Assembly: GCA_031255495.1 (NCBI GenBank)
Contig: JAIRSK010000048.1
Span: 1-5,339, forward strand
Direction of reading: 5' to 3'
DNA length: 5,339 nucleotides
Source of the DNA: Endomicrobiellum devescovinae
Lineage (GTDB): Bacteria > Elusimicrobiota > Endomicrobiia > Endomicrobiales > Endomicrobiaceae
Below, piece after piece: positions 1 through 5,339 of this stretch. The stretch's first letter is position 1. Every line of letters starts with the position of its first letter. Both the position numbers and the translations under genes were made by a program. The notes under the pieces were generated by a model, which was not told where the DNA came from, ran no database searches, and was given only the letters and a program-made list of their open reading frames with translations.

Positions 1-203
1 AAAAAATGTCGGACTTTATAATTTTGCGTAAAATTTTGGAATAATCCGTCGCATACGCCCATAAGAAAGCAACCAAAGAAATTTATGATTATTATTGTTA
101 GTGGAATTCCAAATTTCGCAATAGGGAACCATTCTGAAATTAAGAATCTTGTCACCGCACCAATCGCTCCGCCGAAAAAGACTACAATTATTGAAAATAG
201 CAT
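1..203 (-). CDS. crcB: CrcB/FluC fluoride ion channel, partial (N-terminal 67 residues)
   Basis: Inner-membrane fluoride exporter of the CrcB/Fluc family; it works as a dual-topology dimer that lets F- leave the cell. The frame starts at ATG 203-201 and stays open to the left edge, giving 67 residues of a protein usually about 120-130 long. The family signature GGAIGAVTRF lies at residues 11-20, within and just after a first hydrophobic helix (about 3-18). A second hydrophobic helix (about 33-50) carries NFFGCFLMG at 41-49, matching the family N-x-x-G-x-F-x-x-G pattern. The third and fourth helices, with the fluoride-lining phenylalanines, lie outside the window. A weak AGAG about six bases upstream may serve as ribosome binding site. 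It lies 125 nt downstream of priA on the same strand, with a hairpin between, so it is probably its own unit. No fluoride riboswitch is visible upstream. I identified this gene by translating the minus strand by hand; the two motifs make the family call firm. Confidence 0.88.
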   Translation of the reverse strand, partial: MLFSIIVVFFGGAIGAVTRFLISEWFPIAKFGIPLTIIIINFFGCFLMGVCDGLFQNFTQNYKVRHF

Positions 204-230
204 AAAATCTCTATTTTTTTAAATATAGTT

Positions 231-259
231 ATCATATAACATAAAGTTATAACAAAAAA
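231..259 (-). promoter_or_regulatory. Possible promoter for crcB
   Basis: On the minus strand TATGAT (5 of 6 to the -10 consensus) sits at 236-231. The region 17 bp upstream, 259-254, is a T6 tract, a poor -35 element. The start would be near 224, leaving a leader of about 20 nt. The same stretch contains GTTAT-CAT-ATAAC (228-240) and the palindrome GTTATAAC (246-253), which could be an operator or simply AT-rich chance. This is inference from weak consensus matches. Confidence 0.3.
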
Positions 260-289
260 AACAATAAAAGTTTAGTTTTATGCTAAATT
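253..289 (-). terminator. Weak intrinsic-terminator-like hairpin downstream of priA
   Basis: On the minus strand the arms AATTTAG (289-283) and CTAAACT (275-269) enclose a 7-nt loop. They pair at six of seven positions with one A-C mismatch. A T-rich tract of about 15 nt ending in T8 follows. The hairpin begins 39 nt after the priA stop and ends before the crcB start, where a terminator for the long operon would be expected. On the plus strand the same element has a G-T wobble instead of the mismatch and is followed by T6, so it could act in both directions. The stem is short and AT-rich, so the call is tentative. Confidence 0.4.
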
Positions 290-328
290 CTTTTTTCATG
301 CTGTGCCAATATAAGATAAATTTATTGT

Positions 329-2314
329 TTATAATAAATCGGAAGGCATTATTTCTACACCGACAAAGGTTCCCGAAGATTGTTTAAAACTTTCTAAAAA
401 TTTTACAAGATGCGATATTTTTTTTCTTTCACCTTTGATGATGATGTGTCGTCTATAGGTATTATTTAGTTTGGCAATATAAGCTGGAACAGGACCCAAA
501 AGTTTTAGCCCCACCTCATAACTGTCGTTTAAGCCTTTTAGAAAAGTAAAAAGATTTTCAGAATCTTCGTCAACTTTTTGTTCGTTTTTATTTCTTATGA
601 CTATTTTTGCAACATCACAATACGGAGGATAAAACATTTTTTTTCTTTGTTCTATCTCTATGTTGTAAAAACTTACAAAGTCATGGTTTTTAGCGTGTTC
701 TATTGCATAATGCGTGGGATTATTGGTCTGAACTATAACACTGCCTTTAATGTTTCCCCTACCGCTGCGTCCTGCAACTTGGGTTATAAGCTGAAAAGTT
801 CTTTCTACAGATTTAAACCCGGGAAGATATAAAGATGTATCGGCATCTATAACGCATACTAAGCTTACTCTGGGGAAATCAAAACCTTTTGCTATCATTT
901 GAGTACCAAGCAATATATCGTATTCTTCATTTTTTACGCCAGTATAAGCATTTGCATAGGTTTCTTTGGTGGAAGCTGTATCGCCGTCTAACCTAAATAT
1001 TTTTGCATTCTTAAAAAGTCTTTTTAACTCATCTTCAACTTTTTGTGTTCCCGTTCCAAAAACAGTAACATCTCTACCTTTGCAAACAGGACACGTTAGC
1101 GGCAAATGTTTTGTTTCTCCGCAGTAGTGGCACTTCACTAAATCTGGATTTCTGTGCAAAACCATAGATATAGAGCATTTAGGACATTGGTAAACAGTAC
1201 TGCATTTTTTGCACATAATTGCTGGAGAATACCCTCTACGGTTCAAAAAAACTATTATCTGCTCTTTACGAGCTAAAGCTTTTGATATTGAGTCCACAGT
1301 TTCAGGAAGTAGCAAACTTGTTTTAAAAAGTCTTTCTTTAAGCGAAATAATTTTTACTTCAGGCAATTCTTTTTTATCAATACGCTCGCTTAGTTCTATT
1401 AAACAGATTTTGTTTTCTTGCGCATCTCTATAGGTTTCAAGGCTTGGCGTAGCTGATCCAAAAATAACAACAGCATTATGGTATTTTCCCCTCCACTTTG
1501 CAATTTCTCTTGCATCATAAGAAGGTTTTTGTTCTTGTTTATATGTATGTTCATGCTCTTCGTCAATAATGATAACACCCAATTTTTTGAACGGAGCAAA
1601 AATTGCAGATCTTGCTCCCAGCATTATTTTTATTTCGCCTGCTTTTGCTTTATGAAATAATTTATATTTTTCAACATTTGTAATACCGCTATGCCAAACA
1701 CCTATTTTAGAGCCAAACCTTCTTGTCATTATATCCACAAACTGAGGCGTAAGTGAAATTTCAGGAATGAGCATTATTGCATTTTTATTCTGATTTAAGG
1801 CATGCTCTATAGCATTTATATATACTTCAGTTTTACCAGAAGCTGTAACACCGTGCACAAGAAAAACGCTGTAAGAATTTTTGTCCAAACTCGCATTTAT
1901 TGCTGAAACAGCGTTTCTTTGGTGAGCATTTAAGATATGTTTTTTATATGAGAGTTCAAAAACATCCTTCGTCTTTTTAGAAATTTTTTTAGGGGCTCGC
2001 ATGGAAACAGGTATTATAGAAGAGTAAGCTTCGCCCAAAGAACATATATAATTTTTTGATATGTAGTCTGCAAGTTCTATTGTTTCGCTGTTAATTAAAA
2101 CATCATCGTCTATAACTTCCATAACCTGCTTTAACTTTAACGATGAATCTTCTTCAATATACAAACACGCAACAACATAACCTATTAAAATTCTTTTACC
2201 AAACGGAATTTTAACTCTTTTACCGACAATACTTTCAGGATTTACGCATTCTAGGGGCAGATAATGAAAAGTTTTGTTTAAAGGTACTGGAACAGCTACG
2301 TCTAAAACTATCAT
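329..2314 (-). CDS. priA: Primosomal protein N' (replication restart helicase PriA)
   Basis: Superfamily 2 3'-to-5' DNA helicase that binds abandoned replication forks and directs primosome assembly and DnaB reloading. The 661 residues run from an N-terminal 3'-end-binding domain (about 1-105), through the helicase core, to a C-terminal domain beginning near 540. Walker A is GVTASGKT at 155-162, the DEEH box is at 251-254, and GSAT is at 286-289. The aromatic-rich loop region after DEEH includes YKQEQKPSYDAREIAKWRG. Eight zinc ligands are intact as four C-x2-C pairs at 368/371, 377/380, 395/398 and 408/411. Helicase motif VI is QVAGRSGRG at 512-520. The length is slightly under that of E. coli PriA, with nothing missing. 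The ATG overlaps the preceding glycosylase stop as ATGA, with GGGAAG just upstream, indicating coupled translation. It is the last gene of the operon; the stop is TAA at 331-329. Confidence 0.98.
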   Translation of the reverse strand: MIVLDVAVPVPLNKTFHYLPLECVNPESIVGKRVKIPFGKRILIGYVVACLYIEEDSSLKLKQVMEVIDDDVLINSETIELADYISKNYICSLGEAYSSIIPVSMRAPKKISKKTKDVFELSYKKHILNAHQRNAVSAINASLDKNSYSVFLVHGVTASGKTEVYINAIEHALNQNKNAIMLIPEISLTPQFVDIMTRRFGSKIGVWHSGITNVEKYKLFHKAKAGEIKIMLGARSAIFAPFKKLGVIIIDEEHEHTYKQEQKPSYDAREIAKWRGKYHNAVVIFGSATPSLETYRDAQENKICLIELSERIDKKELPEVKIISLKERLFKTSLLLPETVDSISKALARKEQIIVFLNRRGYSPAIMCKKCSTVYQCPKCSISMVLHRNPDLVKCHYCGETKHLPLTCPVCKGRDVTVFGTGTQKVEDELKRLFKNAKIFRLDGDTASTKETYANAYTGVKNEEYDILLGTQMIAKGFDFPRVSLVCVIDADTSLYLPGFKSVERTFQLITQVAGRSGRGNIKGSVIVQTNNPTHYAIEHAKNHDFVSFYNIEIEQRKKMFYPPYCDVAKIVIRNKNEQKVDEDSENLFTFLKGLNDSYEVGLKLLGPVPAYIAKLNNTYRRHIIIKGERKKISHLVKFLESFKQSSGTFVGVEIMPSDLL

Positions 2315-3072
2315 ATCTTCCCTGTATCCAAATAATGCATTACTATTTTCATATCATTCCAGACAAATTTTTTCAAACTCGGATTTCTGAGTAAAGCCGC
2401 AGGGTGGTATGTAGGCATAAGCTTTATGCCTTTATATTCTTTTACAATGCCTCTAATTTTACTTATAGACTCTTCGCTATACAAAAGACTTTTTGCTGAA
2501 GATGCTCCTAAAGCTACAATAATTTTAGGTTTGATAATCTCTATTTGCTCATCTAAATAATGTTTGCAAGTTTCCATCTCAAGCGGAGTAGGAGGTCTGT
2601 CGTTAGATCTCTTCTCAGGGTTTGTAGGGTCTATCATAGGATGGCATTTAACAATATTTGTTATGTAAACATTTTCTCTTGTATAACCCATTGCTTCAAT
2701 AATTTTTGTCAAAAGCTGTCCTGCCTTACCAACAAAAGGCTCGCCTTTGTGATCTTCGTCAAAACCTGGACCTTCACCGACAAACATTAAGTCTGCTGTC
2801 GGGGAACCTACGCCGATAACGGCATTTAATCTACTGTTTCCCAAAGAGCATTCCTTACAAGAATCTATTATTCTTTTTAAAGTTTCAATCTTTTCTTTAG
2901 GACTCAAGACACTTTCAGATTGTTTTTTTGGTGAAAGTATTTTTGCAGACTCTTCTGTTGAAATTATCTTATCAATAGGCATTTTAGCAATTTCAGTTTC
3001 TCCCCAATTTAAATATTCCTCAAGCGTTCTTTTTGAAAGACTTAATATTTTCAAATATTCTGACTGTTTCAT
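2311..3072 (-). CDS. Type 4 (family 4, [4Fe-4S]) uracil-DNA glycosylase
   Basis: Removes uracil, from cytosine deamination or dUTP incorporation, to start base-excision repair. The 253 residues carry the family 4 signature GEGPGFDEDHKGEPFVG at 99-115 and the second active-site motif HPAALLR at 223-229. The four expected iron-sulfur cysteines are C72 and C75 (CKEC), C143 (IVKCHP) and C169 (METCKHYL). Residues 146-161 form a longer loop ending in DRPP, which I recall from some Gram-negative members. Residues 1-60 are a charged extension before the catalytic core, including TLEEYLNWGETEI. The start at 3072 gives a 53-nt overlap with coaB and has only a weak GGGA ten bases upstream. An internal ATG at residue 31 (position 2982) would remove the overlap. 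I prefer the longer form because residues 16-28 resemble N-termini I recall in this family. The stop TGA overlaps the priA start. Confidence 0.95.
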   Translation of the reverse strand: MKQSEYLKILSLSKRTLEEYLNWGETEIAKMPIDKIISTEESAKILSPKKQSESVLSPKEKIETLKRIIDSCKECSLGNSRLNAVIGVGSPTADLMFVGEGPGFDEDHKGEPFVGKAGQLLTKIIEAMGYTRENVYITNIVKCHPMIDPTNPEKRSNDRPPTPLEMETCKHYLDEQIEIIKPKIIVALGASSAKSLLYSEESISKIRGIVKEYKGIKLMPTYHPAALLRNPSLKKFVWNDMKIVMHYLDTGKI

Positions 3073-3673
3073 CTATAATTTTTCCCGCTATAAATTTCTT
3101 GCTTCTATTTTCTATTTTTATAATACTATCAGAACTCATCAAATGAACAGTAGTCTTATCATAGCCAAAAGAATCTATCCCGTTAGCAACAATTAAATCT
3201 AATTTTTTGCTTTTCAATTTAAGTTTAGCGTTTGTAAGAAGGTTTTGGGTTTCAAGAGCAAAACCAACAACAACTTGATCAGATTTATTTTCCCCACAAT
3301 ATTTTACAATATCGGGATTCTTTTTAAGTTTTAGTAATATTGAATTGCCAGATTTTTTTATTTTATGTTTTTGAAATTTAGCAGGTCTATAATCCGCAAC
3401 TGCAGCCACGCTTATAATAATGTCGGCTTTCTGTAAATTGAATTTAGACGCTTTAAGCATCTCAAGAGCAGTCGTGACTTTTACAAGCTCTACTCTTTTA
3501 GGATATTTTTTAACTCCGCCTGAAATAAAAATAACTTTATATCCCTTTTTTACGGCATAGCCAGCTAAAGCTAATCCCATTTTCCCAGATGATTCGTTGC
3601 TTATATATCTGACAGGGTCTATATATTCTTTGGTTGGACCTGATAGAATTAAAAACGTAAGTTTTTTAGACAT
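3020..3673 (-). CDS. coaB: Phosphopantothenate-cysteine ligase (CoaB), stand-alone
   Basis: Joins cysteine to 4'-phosphopantothenate after nucleotide activation, giving 4'-phosphopantothenoylcysteine in coenzyme A synthesis. The 217 residues match the CoaB half of the usual bacterial CoaBC fusion. The entry motif SGPTKEYIDPVRYISNESSG starts at residue 11. Its Asn26 corresponds, by my recollection, to the E. coli residue N210 that acts on the acyl-nucleotide intermediate. SVAAVADYRPA is at 88-98, the lysine-rich KIKK at 103-106 (region of E. coli K289), KKNPDIV at 116-122, and VGFALET at 135-141. A DLIVAN stretch follows. The ATG overlaps the coaC stop as TAATG, so translation is probably re-initiated by the same ribosomes; AAGG lies rather far upstream. 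The product should pair with the adjacent CoaC. The 3' end overlaps the glycosylase gene by 53 nt. Confidence 0.96.
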   Translation of the reverse strand: MSKKLTFLILSGPTKEYIDPVRYISNESSGKMGLALAGYAVKKGYKVIFISGGVKKYPKRVELVKVTTALEMLKASKFNLQKADIIISVAAVADYRPAKFQKHKIKKSGNSILLKLKKNPDIVKYCGENKSDQVVVGFALETQNLLTNAKLKLKSKKLDLIVANGIDSFGYDKTTVHLMSSDSIIKIENRSKKFIAGKIIDETVRIFENIKSFKKNA

Positions 3674-4218
3674 TATGAGAACAGACCTTCAACTGCAGAA
3701 AGTATTGACTCTACAGAAGCAAGCCTACCGCCGCCACAATCGCCACACGCAAGCTCACCTTTTTCAGGTATAACAAACTTATAACCATAACTTTTCAAAG
3801 TCTCAATATTGTTTTGCGTGGCTTTGTGGTTTAACATATTGGAATTCATAGCAGGGCATATCAAAATTTTTGCTTTAGAAGCGAGTACCGTACACGTAAG
3901 CAAATCATCAGCTCTTCCGCAAGCAAATCTTGCAATAATATCAGCGGTAGCTGGAGCAATAACTATAACGTCGGCTTTTTTTGCCAAAGATATATGATTT
4001 ATTTCCCAACTATTGGGGATATCAAACATTCCAGAGTAAACTTTATTTTTTGAAAGGGTCTGCAGCGTAAGCGAAGTTATAAACTTCGCACCTCCATTTG
4101 TGAGAATACACTCTACGTTTGCACTAAGTTTAATAAGTCCTCTTATAATATCGCAGCTTTTATACGCTGCAATACCTCCACAAACGCCTATAACAACATT
4201 TTTATTTTTCAAGGACAT
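3673..4218 (-). CDS. coaC: Phosphopantothenoylcysteine decarboxylase (CoaC), stand-alone flavoprotein
   Basis: FMN-dependent decarboxylase of the HFCD family, making 4'-phosphopantetheine from the CoaB product. The 181 residues begin with the flavin-binding GVCGGIAAYK at 11-20. The catalytic histidine is H75 in INHISL, APATAD is at 88-93, and the substrate-clamp motif PAMNSNM is at 122-128. The catalytic cysteine is C158 in LACGDCGGGR. All expected residues are present, so the enzyme should be active. The reading frame stops right after the decarboxylase domain (GLFS, then TAA), whereas most bacteria continue into CoaB as one polypeptide. An AAGG precedes the ATG by seven bases, and the gene begins 18 nt after the rpoZ stop. 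Other HFCD enzymes (peptidyl-cysteine or UbiX-like decarboxylases) are unlikely given the PAMN motif and the adjacent coaB. Confidence 0.95.
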   Translation of the reverse strand: MSLKNKNVVIGVCGGIAAYKSCDIIRGLIKLSANVECILTNGGAKFITSLTLQTLSKNKVYSGMFDIPNSWEINHISLAKKADVIVIAPATADIIARFACGRADDLLTCTVLASKAKILICPAMNSNMLNHKATQNNIETLKSYGYKFVIPEKGELACGDCGGGRLASVESILSAVEGLFS

Positions 4219-4236
4219 TTTTTACCTTAAAAATCT

Positions 4237-4494
4237 TTAGCAACCTTCTTGCTCACTTGAAGCAGCTTTTGACCTTTTTATTTTTTTGCGAAGCTCTTCC
4301 ATTCTTTCATGAGTAGCTACACCTGTAACAATGTCGCTTAAAGCTTTGTTTATAATGCATGGTTGATCCAATTTTCTAAATTCTTCGCTTTGTATGTTTA
4401 AATGGATCCACTCTATGGCATGTTTTACTATATCATACCTGCCCGATTTAGATGAAGATACTGCCGCTCCTAATTGGTTTTCCGTTAATATCAT
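4237..4494 (-). CDS. rpoZ: DNA-directed RNA polymerase omega subunit, divergent
   Basis: Small subunit that clamps the C-terminal part of beta-prime and helps RNA polymerase assembly. The 85 residues are within the family's usual length. SGRYDIVKHAIEWI (17-30) aligns with the omega segment around N/S-R-Y/F-x-L-V, but the usual R-A pair in the following helix is replaced by W-I. LDQPCIINKALSDIVTGVA (42-60) aligns with the K-P-x-x-x-A-L-x-E-I-x-x-G block. The C-terminus is a charged tail. The identification rests as much on position, between gmk and coaC as in many bacteria, as on sequence, which is divergent. Translation should be efficient, given the best ribosome binding site in the window. 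The gene starts 23 nt after the gmk stop. The alternative is an unrelated small protein, which I consider unlikely. Confidence 0.8.
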   Translation of the reverse strand: MILTENQLGAAVSSSKSGRYDIVKHAIEWIHLNIQSEEFRKLDQPCIINKALSDIVTGVATHERMEELRKKIKRSKAASSEQEGC

Positions 4495-4497
4495 TAT

Positions 4498-4503
4498 TCC
4501 TCC
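4498..4503 (-). promoter_or_regulatory. Strong ribosome binding site for rpoZ
   Basis: On the minus strand GGAGGA is followed by three bases and the ATG of the omega gene. This is the closest match to the Shine-Dalgarno consensus in the window; the other genes have GGAA, AAGG, GGGA or GGGAAG. It fixes the rpoZ start and suggests independent, strong initiation for this subunit within the operon. Confidence 0.75.
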
Positions 4504-4517
4504 AAGAGTACAGCTGT

Positions 4518-5141
4518 TTAAGCGAAATATATTCTACCTTTTTCTATTTTATATTCCAACGATTTTATTATTGTTTTTACTGCATGTACAGCTTCATCTA
4601 ATTTTTTATTTATAACCAAATACTCATACTTTGGAAGATATTTAAGCTCTTTTTTAGCGTTAAGCATACGCATAGATATTGTCTCTTTACGGTCTTTATT
4701 TCTTGCCATTAATCTTTTTTTTAGAGTCTTAAAATCTGGCGTCATTATAAAAATCATACAAGAATTGTTTGGATACTGTTTTTTGATGCTTACTCCGCCC
4801 TGAACATCTATTTCTAAAATTATATTTTTGCCAACGCTCAAAGCCTTATTAAGAACTTCTTTTGAAGTGCCGTAATAATTGCCGTGTACTTTAGCCCACT
4901 CGGCAAACTTCTTTTCTTCAATCATTTGCTTAAATTTATCTTCACTTATGAAATAATAATTTTTGCCATTTCCTTCGCCTTTTCTTGGGGATCTTGTGGT
5001 ATAAGATATTGAATAACTTATATTTTTTTTACCTTCTGCCAAAACAGCTTCGCATATGCTGCTTTTGCCAGCTCCAGATGGAGCAGAAATAATTATTATA
5101 TTGCCTGCTTTTTTGATAGGATTGCTTATTTTTTTACTCAC
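4518..5141 (-). CDS. gmk: Guanylate kinase
   Basis: Transfers a phosphate from ATP to GMP or dGMP, giving GDP or dGDP for nucleic acid and signalling nucleotide pools. The 207 residues are the standard length. The P-loop APSGAGKS is at 20-27. The GMP-binding segment runs SYTTRSPRKGEGNGKNYYF at 46-64, followed by HGNYYGTS at 86-93 and EIDVQGG at 110-116. The lid and arginine-rich region RLMARNKDRKETISMRM follows near 144-160. The start codon is GTG (5141-5139), with GGAA six bases upstream. No ATG lies between it and the P-loop, so GTG is the only good choice. The protein has about twelve lysine-rich residues before the first core strand, slightly longer than many homologues. It is the first gene of the operon visible here. 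The stop TAA is at 4520-4518. Confidence 0.97.
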   Translation of the reverse strand: MSKKISNPIKKAGNIIIISAPSGAGKSSICEAVLAEGKKNISYSISYTTRSPRKGEGNGKNYYFISEDKFKQMIEEKKFAEWAKVHGNYYGTSKEVLNKALSVGKNIILEIDVQGGVSIKKQYPNNSCMIFIMTPDFKTLKKRLMARNKDRKETISMRMLNAKKELKYLPKYEYLVINKKLDEAVHAVKTIIKSLEYKIEKGRIYFA

Positions 5142-5179
5142 AAAAGTTCCAAAATAAGTAAAGATTTTTACGTAGAAGG

Positions 5180-5188
5180 ATTATGACA
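5180..5188 (-). promoter_or_regulatory. Possible extended -10 promoter of the gmk operon
   Basis: On the minus strand TGTCATAAT reads as a TG-N extended -10 element with CATAAT (5 of 6 to TATAAT). It has no good -35 hexamer at 17-18 bp, as is acceptable for extended -10 promoters. Transcription would start near 5173, giving a leader of about 32 nt before the GTG of gmk. The match is short and the region is AT-rich, so it could be chance. Confidence 0.35.
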
Positions 5189-5222
5189 AAAATATCGGGC
5201 AATCGTATTCTTGCAAGACTGA

Positions 5223-5333
5223 GCATTAATAAGGGCACGATTTGCAGAAGAGGCAAATCCAGAGGTAGAACGAATAGCAAGAGAGTTTGCAGCAATAGCA
5301 ACATGCTTAAGAATAGCAAAGATAACATATTAA
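5223..5333 (+). pseudogene. Possible gene remnant: alanine/glutamate-rich helical frame
   Basis: The plus-strand frame following TGA 5220-5222 reads 36 codons to TAA at 5331-5333 and has no ATG. It contains FAEEANPEVERIAREFAAIA, which looks like a charged amphipathic helix. Its codons favour GCA, GAA and ATA. Upstream in the same frame are two stops (5184-5186 and 5220-5222), and a neighbouring frame also stops at 5227-5229, so no intact gene is possible here without frameshifts. The segment is loosely reminiscent of a helix of rubrerythrin/ferritin-like proteins, but the metal-ligand glutamate and histidine are not evident. The family is therefore not assigned. It may be a decayed gene or a chance open frame. 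Confidence 0.2.
5239..5259. repeat. Perfect 7-bp inverted repeat (hairpin)
   Basis: GATTTGC (5239-5245) and GCAAATC (5253-5259) are exact reverse complements separated by a 7-nt loop, AGAAGAG. No T-run follows on either strand, so it is not a typical intrinsic terminator. It lies about 100 nt upstream of the gmk start and could be an operator, a structured leader element if transcription begins further upstream, or chance. Confidence 0.45.
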
Positions 5334-5339
5334 AAGATT

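Larger units (their letters stand above)
5142..5339. other. Upstream region of gmk, no confident gene
   Basis: This stretch runs to the right edge. It should contain the control region of the operon. The yicC or remA-type genes that often precede gmk are not recognisable here. A minus-strand frame without stops covers 5329-5171 (its TAA is at 5170-5168), but it has no ATG. A plus-strand frame from ATG 5183 stays open to the edge, but its composition (R, S, N, K-rich) matches nothing I know. A short plus-strand alanine/glutamate-rich frame at 5223-5333 looks more protein-like. The mixture suggests a control region plus a decayed or edge-cut gene. Confidence 0.5.

Noticed and set aside
295..320. 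TTGGCAC on the minus strand at about 310-304, resembling a sigma-54 -24 element
   Set aside because: The -12 element (TTGC) is absent at the required spacing, so it is not a credible sigma-54 promoter.
315..340. AT-only inverted repeat over the priA stop codon (ATTTATT 320-326 and AATAAAT 333-339)
   Set aside because: The stem has no GC pairs and overlaps the stop codon with no T-run, so it is too weak to call a terminator.
578..832. Plus-strand frame of 84 codons within priA
   Set aside because: It lies wholly inside the conserved helicase and zinc-domain coding sequence on the other strand, has no ribosome binding site, and looks like no known protein.
1399..1599. Minus-strand frame of 66 codons inside priA
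   Set aside because: It is in another frame across the DEEH and GSAT motifs of PriA, which are clearly the real product.
2560..2790. Plus-strand frame of 76 codons within the glycosylase gene
   Set aside because: It is antisense to the catalytic core with its Fe-S cysteines, and its Ser/Arg/Phe-rich composition is that of a shadow.
5134..5328. A 64-codon minus-strand frame overlapping the gmk start by 8 bp, about 40 percent leucine
   Set aside because: The overlap resembles operon coupling, but there is no Shine-Dalgarno site before its ATG. The composition is extreme Leu/Ile with no domain, which fits an antisense shadow of the purine-rich plus strand.

Overview
The window is AT-rich (roughly one third G+C by eye) and looks bacterial. 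Every gene I can support lies on the minus strand. The order, in the direction of transcription, is gmk, rpoZ, coaC, coaB, a type 4 (Fe-S) uracil-DNA glycosylase gene, priA, and then crcB/fluC, which is cut by the left edge. The core gmk-rpoZ-coaBC-priA is a widely conserved bacterial housekeeping cluster. The AT-rich, lysine- and isoleucine-rich proteins, the separate coaC and coaB genes, and the glycosylase gene between coaB and priA remind me of AT-rich Elusimicrobiota such as Endomicrobium. That placement is from memory and has low confidence.

Right edge to left edge: positions 5142-5339 hold no confident gene. They carry a plausible extended -10 promoter for the operon, a perfect 7-bp hairpin, three copies of an octamer, and a short alanine/glutamate-rich plus-strand frame that may be a gene remnant. 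Next come gmk (GTG start), rpoZ after a strong Shine-Dalgarno site, coaC, coaB (overlapping coaC as TAATG), the glycosylase gene (overlapping coaB by 53 nt) and priA (overlapping the glycosylase gene as ATGA). The gaps and overlaps between these six genes run from +23 to -53 nt, so they very probably form one transcript with translational coupling. The 125-nt spacer between priA and crcB holds a weak terminator-like hairpin and a possible crcB promoter.

Functionally the operon joins nucleotide supply (guanylate kinase), the RNA polymerase omega subunit, coenzyme A synthesis (phosphopantothenoylcysteine synthetase and decarboxylase on two polypeptides), base-excision repair of uracil, and replication restart. 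CrcB/FluC is a fluoride exporter and is probably a separate unit. I see no CRISPR array, insertion sequence, tRNA or rRNA, and no new defence or mobile system. The points worth a second look are the split CoaBC, the glycosylase N-terminus and its overlap with coaB, the divergent omega, and the unexplained right flank.
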